From assembly GCF_026340675.1 (NCBI RefSeq), contig NZ_JAPEOX010000002.1, positions 496,001 through 560,000 of the forward strand: a DNA stretch of 64,000 bases, given 5' to 3'. Shown here in pieces: positions 26,212 through 35,055 of the stretch. The stretch comes from Streptomyces sp. NBC_01264. Lineage in GTDB: Bacteria > Actinomycetota > Actinomycetes > Streptomycetales > Streptomycetaceae. The notes beneath the pieces are model-generated. The model made no database searches and was not told the origin of the DNA. It saw only the letters and a program-made list of their open reading frames with translations. A program made the position numbers and the translations under genes. Each line of letters begins with the position of its first letter. Position 1 is the first letter of the stretch.

Positions 26212-27456
26212 ATGGAGATAGCAGTCGCGCGGAATCTCATGGACGTCATCAGAGAGTGTAGCGCAGATGAGCTGAGGGCGTTGGGGGCAATAGCGGCGAA
26301 GGGGGTTTATGGCAAAGTTGTCCCGGTAACCAGCTATGAAGAAGTGACTAGGCCTACGACGTCGGTGGCGGTCCAGACCAAGGGGACTCAGGCCAAGGCG
26401 ACTCCGGCCAAGGCGACTCCGGCCAAGGGGACTCAGGCCAAGGCGACTCAGGCCAAGGCGACTCCGGCCAAGGGGACTCAGGCCAATAAGCCCATTGACA
26501 ACAATAGGGCGGCGGCGATAAAGATCAGCCAGGGAAAGGGACCGAATCCGAACATCCTGACCCGTCACAGGAAGCTTGTCCTCGGGTCGCGCAAGCTCCA
26601 GGAATTCCTGGAGGGGGTGAACAAGGATGAATTCGCTGAATCAATCGAGGCCCTCGCAACGAAAACAACCCATTCCGAGGTGCTTATCAAGAAACTTTTG
26701 ACCAACTGGGAGGCCGAGCCATTCGATAATATAAACCTACAGCTCCAGGCAATCGTGGATGACTTGACAGCATTCATCAATGAACACAACAGTGGCACTG
26801 ATGGCGATATTGTTCGCACGATCCGAAAGTCCTTCCGAGGCGAAATTCTCAAAAGTATGACGAAAGAGGCCAGCCTCACTAATAAGGCCAAGAACTCGGC
26901 CGAGACCCAAGCTAAGGAAAGGAAGCAGGCCGCTAAGGACCGGGAAACCAAAAATGCTTCGAAACGGGATCCATCGCGTCAAACTTACTATTCGAAGGTC
27001 AACGCCGTGGAGGCAGAATATGCGGAGCGGCTGGAATTGCAGCAGCCGAAGCAGGGGGTGTTGTGTTTCGTTAACTTCGATGGCCAGGAGGTCATCGCCA
27101 GGTCGACCGGAAAGGACAACAACGATGTGGTCCGCGACTACATCAATGCTGCAGCGGAGCTCCACCGCACGCCTGGGCAAACGGGCGCTCGGAAAAGTGA
27201 TGGCACCGGATACAGAGACGGGTCCTGCTGCTGTGAGACCAGGGCCCTCATGCGCTACGCGAACACGAAGAAGATCAATTCCGAAGCTAAGCTGATCGAG
27301 CTGCTTAAGACAATGACAGTCACGTCGTACTCATTCGAATGGCGCGCTGATCGTGAAAATGGTGCTGGCTGGTCTTACCTGAAGCCCTGTGCGAACTGTG
27401 AAGGCTGGATGCGCCTTTACGGTTGGAAGTCAATTTACAATCCGGATGTGGCATGA
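26212..27456 (+). CDS. Cassette protein 2: protein with C-terminal deaminase-like zinc site
   Basis: The protein is 414 residues and low GC. Residues about 1-50 are helical (SADELRALGAIAAKG). Residues about 56-95 are a repeat linker of TQAKA/TPAKA units. Residues about 105-280 are helical and charged, ending in a Lys/Glu-rich coiled-coil-like stretch. Residues about 285-414 look like a compact alpha/beta domain with C340-x-E342 (in SCCCETRAL) and PC393xxC396 (LKPCANCEGW). Those are the zinc ligands and catalytic Glu of cytidine-deaminase-like enzymes in the Cys (CxE) version. Such domains occur in nucleic-acid or nucleotide deaminases, including toxins and phage-defence effectors. Substrate and role are unproven. 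Confidence 0.65.
   Translation: MEIAVARNLMDVIRECSADELRALGAIAAKGVYGKVVPVTSYEEVTRPTTSVAVQTKGTQAKATPAKATPAKGTQAKATQAKATPAKGTQANKPIDNNRAAAIKISQGKGPNPNILTRHRKLVLGSRKLQEFLEGVNKDEFAESIEALATKTTHSEVLIKKLLTNWEAEPFDNINLQLQAIVDDLTAFINEHNSGTDGDIVRTIRKSFRGEILKSMTKEASLTNKAKNSAETQAKERKQAAKDRETKNASKRDPSRQTYYSKVNAVEAEYAERLELQQPKQGVLCFVNFDGQEVIARSTGKDNNDVVRDYINAAAELHRTPGQTGARKSDGTGYRDGSCCCETRALMRYANTKKINSEAKLIELLKTMTVTSYSFEWRADRENGAGWSYLKPCANCEGWMRLYGWKSIYNPDVA
26386..26487 (+). repeat. 15-bp in-frame tandem repeat (TQAKA/TPAKA linker)
   Basis: Six full 15-bp units plus a partial one (ACTCAGGCCAAGGCG or ACTCCGGCCAAGGCG/GGG) encode five-residue repeats of Thr-Gln/Pro-Ala-Lys-Ala/Gly. Units are 85-100% identical, so copy number may vary between strains. 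They form a flexible basic linker between the N-terminal helix and the rest of the deaminase-like protein. Confidence 0.9.
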
Positions 27457-27573
27457 TAGGTGCATCGATTCACTGAGCCTCTTTCGGCTTGAGATTTATC
27501 CTCGACGCCTCGGATTCGAACCGGCTGTGAGCGGTCTGTCCGGAACGTCTTTGGGAGAGCCGTGAAATGGAAG

Positions 27574-27621
27574 CGGCCGTTCCTGTTCTCGGAGTGACTA
27601 CTCCCGGAACTAGAACGGCCG
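27574..27621. repeat. Long imperfect hairpin at the right edge of the cassette
   Basis: Arms of 22 bp (27574-27595 and 27600-27621, 18 of 22 paired) enclose a GACT loop; the outer 9 bp, CGGCCGTTC, pair except one base. It ends 5 bp before the ATG of a transposase remnant and 118 bp after the deaminase-like gene. It may be the end of that mobile element or a terminator for the cassette. Confidence 0.5.
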
Positions 27622-27626
27622 TTGAC

Positions 27627-27800
27627 ATGAGTATCCCGAGGGTCTGTGCGCTGTCGAACTGGCAGGCGCCCTGACCCGCTCCCGCCTCGGCTACTACGAC
27701 TGTCCCTACCGGCGTGCGGACGCCCTCTTCGAGCTGACCGATGCCGTGCTGTGCGCGGACGGTCCGGTGCGCTCGCCGGTGGAACTGGCCCTGGGCGGTT
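27627..27800 (+). pseudogene. Transposase N-terminal fragment (NF041680-like family)
   Basis: An ATG opens MSIPRVCALS, then a one-base shift leads to ELAGALTRSRLGYYDC and ADALFELTDAVLCADGPVRS, which resembles the start of a transposase family common in Streptomyces (NF041680-type, IS701-like). The gene is cut at about 27790 by an IS30-type element, and its C-terminal part reappears at about 28640. Confidence 0.55.
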
Positions 27801-27838
27801 TCCATCGGTGGTCGCGACTCCTGAAAGGAGTCGGTCCG

Positions 27839-28640
27839 ATGTCGAGGTATCCGCCGAACCGTTTGCCGCTGTCTGTGCCGAAGAGGTACTTCGAACTGCG
27901 TAGAGGCGGCCTGAAAGGGGCTGCCGCTGCCCGCCAAGTGGGCGTGTCCACCAGCGCGGGCTCGCTGTGGTTCATCAAGGCTGGTCGCACGCTTCTCCCC
28001 GACAAGCCCGTCGATGACCGCTACCTCACGCAGGACGACCGCATCGCGATCGCCGAAGGACTACTCGCCGGCCGTACTCCCGGGCAACCAGGCCATCCTG
28101 CGCCGACGCCGGGAGAAGTTCCAGACAAGCAACGAACCGCGTGCCTTCGTCAATGACAAGCTGAAGCAGCACTGGTCACCGCAGCAGATCACCCGTCACC
28201 TCACCCGCGCCCTCTACCGCGGACACCTGGACAAGCGCACCGCCCGGTTGAGGACCCGGCGCTCCCGCCGGAAGAAGCAGCGCCGCGGCATACCGTCCAA
28301 GAACGCCATCCCGAACATGCGGCCGGTTCACACCCGGCCCGGCGAGGCAGAAGCCAGACAACGAGCGGGGCACTGGGAGGGCGACCTCACCGTCGGAAAG
28401 GCACAGGCCCCCGCGATCGGCACCCTCGTCGACCGTGCCACACGCTACGTCCGGCTCATCCACCTGCCTCGAGGCTGGAAAGCTCGACTGCTCCGCCAGT
28501 ACTTCCCGAAAGGCACGAACCTCTCCCACTACACCGCCCGCGACCTCGCGCAAGTCGAACGTGAGCTCAACGAACGCCCCCGCCTGGTCCTCGGAGACCG
28601 AACACCGGCCGAGGCCATGAGACGCTGGTCAAGAGAACTC
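27839..28640 (+). pseudogene. IS30-family transposase relic inserted in another transposase
   Basis: The first frame reads MSRYPPNRLPLSVPKRYFEL, VGVSTSAGSLWFIKAGRT and LTQDDRIAIAEGLLAGRTPG. Coding switches near 28080 to a second frame with AILRRRREKFQTSNEP, FVNDKLKQHWSPQQITRHLT, RAGHWEGDLTVGKAQAPAIG, VDRATRYVRLIHLPRG, then directly RLLRQYFPKGTNLSHYTA and ELNERPRLVLGDRTPAEAMR. The block between the HTH and the catalytic core and the block with the second Asp are deleted. The order is typical of IS30. It is a dead, doubly deleted copy. Confidence 0.75.
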
Positions 28641-28865
28641 GCCTATCCGATCGTGTCTTCTACGACGATCCCGGCGAGCCCGTCTACCGGGTCAAGGGCG
28701 GCAGGCCCGCACGCCACGGACGCCGGCTCACCCTCGCGTCGCCGGACAGTTGGCGCGAACCCGACCGACGCACCTGCAACGACACCCGCTACGGGCCGGC
28801 CACGGCCCAGTGCTGGGACCGCATGCACCCGCAACTCCAGCGTCGCGGCCCCTGGGCCCAGGACG
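28641..28865 (+). pseudogene. C-terminal fragment of the interrupted NF041680-like transposase
   Basis: A frame reading VFYDDPGEPVYRVKGGRPAR and CNDTRYGPATAQCWDRMHPQ, with HGRRLTLASPDSWREPD between them, resembles the GRP-RHG segment and C-terminal ARAWDRVHP-like block of the family whose N-terminus lies at 27627. The IS30-type relic sits between the two halves, which indicates nested insertion. Confidence 0.5.
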
Positions 28866-29571
28866 TCCCTGCCGATGCGGAGATCGCCCGACAGCTGCAC
28901 TGCTCACAAGCGGCGGTGCGCAAGTGGCATGGCCGATTTGCCCGCAGCGGCATGGCGGGGCTGACGGACGCTGCGCGTTCGGGGCGCCCGCGCCGCTATC
29001 TCGCCCTCCCACGTCGGCCGGCTCCTGGCCGACCTGGACCGCAAGCCCCACCAGGTGACCGGCTGGCTCACCCGCCGCGACACCCCCGGGGTCGGGGAGC
29101 GCGCGAAGGCGATCTGCGAGCTGTACCGCAACCCGCCAGGAGTTCGCGTACGTCCGCCACGGCACCGCGTCCGTCATCGCCGCCCTGAACGTGACCAGCG
29201 GAGAAGTCCTCACCGAGGTCATCAACAACGCGGCGACGTTCACCGCCTTCCTGGACCGGCTGGAGGCGGCCATCGACCCGGCCCGGGAGATCCACGTCGT
29301 GCTCGACAACGGCTCCTCGCACACCGCCAAGCACACCAAGGCCTGGCTGGCGAAGCATCCGCGCTGGCACGTGTACGGGACCCCACCACACGCCTCCTGG
29401 CTCAACCAGGTCGAACTCGTCTTCTCCGCCCTCGCCCGCCGAGTCCTGCGGTACGGCGACTTCGCCAGCCGCGACGACCTCATCGGCACATGGACGCCTA
29501 CATGATCCAGCGGAACGAGACCGCCCACCCGTTCCGCTGAACCTACGACGGCAGCCCGCTCAAGGCCACCT
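28866..29571 (+). pseudogene. IS630-family transposase relic (second copy, different subtype)
   Basis: The HTH part (AEIARQLHCSQAAVRKWHGR, SGMAGLTDAARSGRPRR) is followed, after frame changes, by VTGWLTRRDTPGVGERAKAI. Then comes the catalytic region VRHGTASVIAALNVTSGEVL, VVLDNGSSHTAKHTKAWLAK (Asp) and PPHASWLNQVELVFSALARR (Glu). It ends RNETAHPFR, stop, TYDGSPLKAT. At least three frame changes plus an in-frame stop kill it. It ends about 80 bp before the start of the damaged exporter gene. Confidence 0.75.
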
Positions 29572-29654
29572 GACCGCAGCGGGCACCCCTTCACGAACTC
29601 TCGCGGAGCAGCACTGGGCCGTATCCGCGATGTCGTTTGGTCGTTCCTCCGTTC

Positions 29655-31084
29655 GTGACGCCCGAAGGCCCGCCTCCGCCCCGCAGGCGCTACGTCGTCG
29701 CGGCCGTGGGGTGCGCCGGGGGGATAGTCGGTCTGGACCAGACCGTCGTCGCGATCGCACTCGATCCGATGGCGCACAGCCTCGGCTGACCACCTTCATG
29801 ATGCACGGCGTGGTGGTCGTCTACGTCCTCGCGCTGGCCGCGTTCGTACCGGTCGGGGGCATGCTGGCCCGCAGGATCGGCCGGCTGACCACCTTCCGGG
29901 CCGGCGCCGAGCTGTTCGCCATCGCGTCGGGGCTGTGCGCGCTCGCCCCGTCGGGTGACGGCGCCGAGCCCTACCTGATCGCGGTGAGGGCAGTTCAGGG
30001 CGTCGGTGGCGCGCTGATGATGCCGGTGACCACCTCCGTGATCGCGGACGTGTACGAGGAACAGGACCGGGGCCGGGCCCTGGCCGTCTACGCCGGCCTG
30101 GCACAGCTCTTCCTGGTCCTCGGCCCGATCGTGGGCGCGGTCCTCACCCAACTCCTCGGCTGGCGCTCCGTCTTCCTCGTCAACCTGCCCGTCGGCGCGG
30201 CCTGCCTGTGGATGATCGCCCGGGCGCGGCTGGGCAATCGGGCCCAGGGCGGCGCCCTGTCCGTGGTCCAGCCCCTCGTGGTGATCTTCTCCCTGGTCGT
30301 GCTCGTCCTCGGGCTGTACCAGTGCGGGGTCTGGGGCTTCACCGACGCCAGGACCCTCACCGCGCTCGCGACCGGCGCCGGGGCGATGTACGTGGCGGTG
30401 CGGCTCATCCTGAACTCCCGCCGGCCCCTCCTCGACCTGCGACTGCTGGGCATCCGCCCGTACGCCGTGGCCGTGGCGCTCACCTTCCTGGTGCAGGGAC
30501 CCCAGCTGATCGTGCTGGTGCACGGCACCGTCCACCTGCGCCAGGCCCTGGGCCTCTCGCTCCTCGCCACCGGAACCTCCCTGCTGCCCCTGGTCGCCGC
30601 CTCGGCGGCGGGAACCTTCCTCTCCGGGTACCTGCTGGACCACTACCGCTCGGTCCGGGTGCCCGTTCTGCTCGGTCTGACGGCGGCCGTCGCCGGCGCG
30701 GTGGCCTGGACGACCGCCCTGCCGTCGCGCGAGTACCTGTGGCAGGTCCCCGGGATGCTCCTCGCGGGAGTCGGAATGGGTCTGCCGTTCCCCGCCCTGA
30801 GTGCCGAGCTCATGCGGGCGGTTCCCCCGGACAAGAGGCCCGACGCCTCCGTCCTGCGCCAGAGCATCCGGCAACTGGGCGGTGCGGTCGGGCTGGCGGC
30901 GGTGGGGGCCGCCGCTCTGGCCGCCCATGAGAACACCGCCGACCGGACGGGCGTCATCACCGTCGCCGCCACCTCGGCGGCCTTCGCGGTCGCGTGCTGC
31001 GTCCTGGCCGCCACCCTGCCCCTGGCAGTCGGCACCCTGCCGCGCAGGGTCCGTACGGGCGGACGGCGGAACGCGAGCCGGTGA
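29655..31084 (+). pseudogene. DHA2-type MFS drug exporter, damaged at the N-terminus
   Basis: A GTG at 29655 begins VTPEGPPPPRRRYVVAAVGC and covers helix 1 with the DHA2-typical GLDQTVVAIALDPMAHSLG. It then hits a stop (29788-29790). The rest is in another frame from LTTFMMHGVVVV, with the motif A region GGMLARRIGRLTTF, motif C-like LVLGPIVGAVLTQLLGWRS and about 13 membrane helices, to 31084. A small deletion between helices 1 and 2 explains the break. An intact version would export a drug by proton antiport. The gene borders the IS graveyard. Confidence 0.7.
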
Positions 31085-31135
31085 CCCCCGGCCCGCCGTA
31101 CCCGTAGCGGCACGACGGGCCTGCGATACGGCTGC

Positions 31136-32773
31136 TCAGCGCAGCCAGACCGCGGTGTCCGGGGGCAGGGTTCCGTTCTCCATGGAGCCACTGGCGATCA
31201 GGACCTCGGTGTGGTCCGGCAGCGGAAGGGGACTTCCCGAGAGGTTCGCCAGGCAGCGTACGGAGGACCCTGCCGCGGTGCGGGCGAAGGCGAGCACGCC
31301 CGCCCGGGCGGGCAGCCAGCTGAACTCGCCTTCGAGCAGGGCCGTTCGGGCGGACCGCAGGGCCAGTGCCCGGCGGTAGAAGCCGAGCATCGAGTCCGGG
31401 TCCGCGCTCTGCTCGCGCACGCTCAGGCCGTCCCACGCGGCCGGCCGGGGCAGCCAGGACCTCGCGTCCGGTGCCTCGTCCCCCCAGAGGAGGGGGACCC
31501 GGCAGCCGTCCCGGCCGAGGTCCTCGCCCCCGGTCTGGAAGAACGCCGGGTCCTGGCGGAGCGCCGACGGGATGTCCTCGACCTCGTCGAGGCCCAGCTC
31601 GTCGCCCTGGTAGACGTACACGCAGCCCGGCAGCGCCATCGTCAGCAGGGCCGCGGCCCGGGCCCGTCGGCGTCCGAGGACGAGGTCGGCGGGGACGCCG
31701 TGCATGCGGCGGCCGTCGAGCGCGTACGAGGTGTCGGGGCGCCCGTAGCGGGTGACGTGACGGGTGGTGTCGTGGTTCGACAGGACCCAGGTGGCGGCGG
31801 CGCCGACCGGGGCGTGCTCGGCGAGGGTGGAATCGATGACCGTGCGCAGGGCCGTCGCGTCCCAGGGGCTCTGGAGGAAGGGGAAGTTGAACGCCGTGTG
31901 CAGTTCGTCCGGGCGCAAGTACCGGGCGAAGCGCTCCGGGTCGGCAGTCCACACCTCGCCCACGAAGACCGGGTCGTGGTCGTAGGCGTCGAGGACCTTG
32001 TGCCAGGCGCGGTAGACGTCGTGGACGCCGTCCTGGTCGGCCCAGGGCAGGGGCCCGCTCTCGTGGTCGGGCAGCGCCGGGTCCTTGACGAGGTTGTCGG
32101 CGACGTCGATGCGGAAGCCGTCGACGCCCCGGTCGAGCCAGAAGCGCAGGATCGACTCGAACTCCGCGTGGACCTCGGGATTCTCCCAGTTGAAGTCGGG
32201 CTGCTGGGGAGCGAACCGGTGCAGGTACCACTCGCCGGGCGTGCCGTCGGCCTCGGCCACCCGCCGCCAGCCGGGGCCGCCGAAGGCGGACTGCCAGGTG
32301 TTGGGCGGTAGTTCGCCGTGCTCACCGCGACCGGGGCGGAACCAGAAGCGTGCGCGCTCGGGCGAGCCGGGGCCGGCCGCGAGGGCCGCGCGGAACCAGG
32401 GGTGCTGGTCCGAGCAGTGGTTGGGGACGATGTCGACGATGACCCGGATGCCCGCGTCGTGCGCCTCGGACAGCAGCGCCTCGGCCTCGGCCAGGGTGCC
32501 GAACATCGGGTCGATGTCGCGGTAGTCGGCGATGTCGTACCCGCCGTCGGCCATCGGGGACGGGTACCAGGGGCTGATCCACACCGCGTCCACGCCGAGT
32601 TGCCGCAGGTACGGAAGCCGCGCGCGGATCCCGGCGAGGTCGCCGATCCCGTCGCCGTTGCCGTCCGCGAAACTGCGCGGATAGATCTGGTAGATCGCGG
32701 CACTCCGCCACCAGGCGGAAGGTGTCGCGGGACGGGGTTCGGTGGCTTCGGGGAGGGCCTCGGGAGTCGCCAT
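31136..32773 (-). CDS. GH13 alpha-glucosidase (oligo-1,6-/maltose-type)
   Basis: The protein is 545 residues with no signal peptide, so it acts inside the cell. The GH13 active site is complete: IVPNHCSD (region I), GFRIDVAD with nucleophile Asp223 (II), FVGEVW with acid/base Glu273 (III) and VLSNHD with Asp335 (IV). YQIYPRSFADGNGDGIGDL near the N-terminus is typical of the alpha-glucosidase/oligo-glucosidase branch. It would release glucose from maltodextrins or similar. The gene lies downstream of the GlxA-type regulator on the same strand with a 40-bp gap, but no sugar transporter is nearby. Confidence 0.9.
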   Translation of the reverse strand: MATPEALPEATEPRPATPSAWWRSAAIYQIYPRSFADGNGDGIGDLAGIRARLPYLRQLGVDAVWISPWYPSPMADGGYDIADYRDIDPMFGTLAEAEALLSEAHDAGIRVIVDIVPNHCSDQHPWFRAALAAGPGSPERARFWFRPGRGEHGELPPNTWQSAFGGPGWRRVAEADGTPGEWYLHRFAPQQPDFNWENPEVHAEFESILRFWLDRGVDGFRIDVADNLVKDPALPDHESGPLPWADQDGVHDVYRAWHKVLDAYDHDPVFVGEVWTADPERFARYLRPDELHTAFNFPFLQSPWDATALRTVIDSTLAEHAPVGAAATWVLSNHDTTRHVTRYGRPDTSYALDGRRMHGVPADLVLGRRRARAAALLTMALPGCVYVYQGDELGLDEVEDIPSALRQDPAFFQTGGEDLGRDGCRVPLLWGDEAPDARSWLPRPAAWDGLSVREQSADPDSMLGFYRRALALRSARTALLEGEFSWLPARAGVLAFARTAAGSSVRCLANLSGSPLPLPDHTEVLIASGSMENGTLPPDTAVWLR

Positions 32774-32813
32774 GCGGCGAATCTAGGGAGGGTCCTCCGG
32801 TGCCGTCAACGGT

Positions 32814-33857
32814 TCACCTGATTCTTTTGATCGCTATCGATCGATGTGATCGGAAACGTACGGGGCGCTGCTCACCCCGTGGCGTGGGCCGGGGGGGGGT
32901 CCGGGAGCGGAACGTACGGCGGTAGGTGTCCGGCGGGACGCCCACCGTGCGGGCGAAGTGGCGGCGCAGGGTGGTGGCGGTGCCCATGCCGGTGGCCGTC
33001 GCGATGGTGTCCACGGTGTCGTCGGTGGTCTCCAGCAGCTCCTGGGCGTGCCGGATGCGCTGGGTGAGCAGCCACTGCAAAGGGGTGGTGCCGGTCACCG
33101 ACCTGAAGTGGCGGCCCAGGTGGCGTGAGCTCATCCGGGCCCGACGGGCCAGGTCTTCCACGGTGAGCGGTTCGTCGAGGCGTTCGAGCACCCAGGGGAA
33201 GAGGTCCGCGAGCGGATGGTTGCCGGGGGTGGGCACGGGGGTGGTGACGAACTGGGACTGGCCGCCGTCGCGGTGCGGCGGGACGACCAGCCGGCGGGCG
33301 ATCTTGTTGGCGACGGCGGAGCCGTGGTCGAGGCGCACCAGGTGCAGGCACAGGTCCATGGCGGCGGCCTTGCCGGCGGAGGTCAGCACGCTGCCGTTGT
33401 CCACGTAGAGGACGTCGGGGTCCACGGTGACGAGGGGATGGCGCCAGGCCAGTTGCTCGGTGTGCGCCCAGTGCGTGGTCGCGCGCTTGCCGTCCAGCAG
33501 GCCGGCGGCGGCCAGGGCGAAGGCGCCCGTGCACAGGGAGGCCACGCGCGCGCCGGCCTGGTGAGCGGCGCGTACCGCGTCGATGAGCTCGGCCGGCGGG
33601 TCCCGGTCGACGTCGGCCCAGCCGGGGACGATCACGGTGTCCGCTCGCGCGAGGTGGTCGAGGCCGTGGTCGGGTTCCAGGCGGAAACGGTCGATGCGTA
33701 CGGCGTCCGGTCCGCAGAGCGAGAACTCGTACCAGGGGTCGACGAGGTGGGTCAGGTCGGAGCCGAAGACCTCGCAGGCCAGGGACAGTTCGAAGTGCAG
33801 CATGCCGTCGGTGACGGCCAGCGCGACATGGGGCATGTCCGGAAGTGTACGGGTCAT
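32814..33857 (-). CDS. GlxA-type AraC family transcriptional regulator (DJ-1/PfpI domain)
   Basis: The protein is about 347 residues. Residues 1-190 form a DJ-1/PfpI amidotransferase-like domain with the elbow motif VASLCTGAFALAAAGLLDGK; the Cys is present. Residues about 215-325 hold an AraC-type double helix-turn-helix: LTVEDLARRARMSSRHLGRH and TVDTIATATGMGTATTLRRH. This GlxA-like architecture is common in Streptomyces. The ATG at 33857 begins MTRTLPDM. It is divergent from the saccharopine-dehydrogenase-like gene with a 120-bp gap, so that gene is the likely target. Confidence 0.88.
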   Translation of the reverse strand: MTRTLPDMPHVALAVTDGMLHFELSLACEVFGSDLTHLVDPWYEFSLCGPDAVRIDRFRLEPDHGLDHLARADTVIVPGWADVDRDPPAELIDAVRAAHQAGARVASLCTGAFALAAAGLLDGKRATTHWAHTEQLAWRHPLVTVDPDVLYVDNGSVLTSAGKAAAMDLCLHLVRLDHGSAVANKIARRLVVPPHRDGGQSQFVTTPVPTPGNHPLADLFPWVLERLDEPLTVEDLARRARMSSRHLGRHFRSVTGTTPLQWLLTQRIRHAQELLETTDDTVDTIATATGMGTATTLRRHFARTVGVPPDTYRRTFRSRTPPRPTPRGEQRPVRFRSHRSIAIKRIR

Positions 33858-33979
33858 GTCGTTCCGGACAGTGGTGCGGGGATGCCGTCGCGCGAAAGGA
33901 TGCTCACGACAGAGGGCGGCGGGCCCCGAGGGTCCGCGGCGGGTCATCCGGGTACGGGCGATTACAGGGGAGCGGGACC

Positions 33980-35008
33980 ATGGGATCAGGTCAGACGGTG
34001 GCGGTGTTCGGCGCTTACGGGCACACCGGCCGGTTCGTGGTGGCGGAGCTGGTGGAGCGGGGTTTCGTGCCGGTGCTGTCGGGCCGCGACGGCGAGAAGC
34101 TGAAGACGCTGGCGTACGAGACAGGTCTGGAGGCCCGCCCGGCGACGGTGGACGACCCTGACGCACTGGACCGCGCGCTGGCCGGAGCGGCGGCCGTGAT
34201 CAACGCCGCCGGGCCCTTCGCCGCGACGACGGGCCCCGTGATCGAGGCGGCCCTGCGGGCCGGGATCCCCTACCTGGACGTGGCCGCCGAGCTGGAGGCC
34301 AACATCGACACCTTCGCGCACTTCGCCGACCGGGCGCGGGACGCCGGGGCGGTGATCGTCCCGGCGATGGCCTTCTTCGGCGGCCTGGGCGACCTGCTGG
34401 CCACGGCGGCGATGGGCGACTGGACCGGGGCCGACGAGGCGCACATCGCGTACGCCCTGAGCAGCTGGCACCCCACCGCCGGGACGCGGCTCTCGGGCGC
34501 GGTCTCGCGCGAACGGCGCGGTGAGGGGCGCATGCGGTACACGGGCGGGCAGTGGGAGTACCGCACCGACGCCGCGCCCACCGTCGAGTGGCGGTTCCCC
34601 GAGCCGATGGGTGCCCGGCAGGTGATCGGGGAGTTCACGATGGCCGACGTGGTGACCGTGCCCAGTCACCTGTCGATCCCGGACGTGACCACCTACATGA
34701 CCGTGGAGGCGGTCCGTGACATCGCGGCCCCCGGCACGCCGGCGCCGTCCGCGGCCGACGACAGCGGACGGTCCGACCAGACCTTCCTCGTCGACGTGGT
34801 CGTCCGCTCGGGCGGCGCCGAACGCCGCGCCGTGGCCCACGGGCAGGACATCTACGCCGTCACGGCCCCCCTCGTCGTGGAGGCCCTGGAGCGCGTCCTG
34901 TCCGGGCGTACCCGCGCGGTGGGCGTCGCCTCCGCGGGCGAGATCTTCGACGCGGCCGACTTCCTGCGCGCCCTGTCCCCGCACATCACCCTGGAGTTGC
35001 TCCCGTAG
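33980..35008 (+). CDS. Saccharopine-dehydrogenase-like NAD(P)-binding protein
   Basis: The protein is 342 residues. The N-terminal Rossmann motif reads VAVFGAYGHTGRFVVAELVE, followed by LSGRDGEKLKTLA and NAAGPFAATTGPVIEAAL. PYLDVAAELE completes the pattern of saccharopine-dehydrogenase NADP-binding domain proteins, many of which are trans-acting enoyl reductases or uncharacterised oxidoreductases. GGGAGC precedes the ATG. It is divergent from a GlxA-type regulator. No lysine metabolism genes are close, so a true saccharopine dehydrogenase is unlikely. Confidence 0.8.
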   Translation: MGSGQTVAVFGAYGHTGRFVVAELVERGFVPVLSGRDGEKLKTLAYETGLEARPATVDDPDALDRALAGAAAVINAAGPFAATTGPVIEAALRAGIPYLDVAAELEANIDTFAHFADRARDAGAVIVPAMAFFGGLGDLLATAAMGDWTGADEAHIAYALSSWHPTAGTRLSGAVSRERRGEGRMRYTGGQWEYRTDAAPTVEWRFPEPMGARQVIGEFTMADVVTVPSHLSIPDVTTYMTVEAVRDIAAPGTPAPSAADDSGRSDQTFLVDVVVRSGGAERRAVAHGQDIYAVTAPLVVEALERVLSGRTRAVGVASAGEIFDAADFLRALSPHITLELLP

Positions 35009-35055
35009 CGGAGGGGGTGCCCGGGTAAACCGCGGTCAGCCGCAGTCAGCCGCAG

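Noticed and set aside
27520..27545. A tRNA T-arm-like word (GGTTCGAATCC on the minus strand), possible tRNA or attachment site.
   Set aside because: No acceptor, D or anticodon arms can be folded around it and there is no repeat of it elsewhere in the window.
29730..29744. A second DasR-like word, GGTCTGGACCAGACC.
   Set aside because: It lies inside the coding sequence of the exporter (Gly-Leu-Asp-Gln-Thr codons) with no promoter nearby, so the match is explained by the protein sequence.
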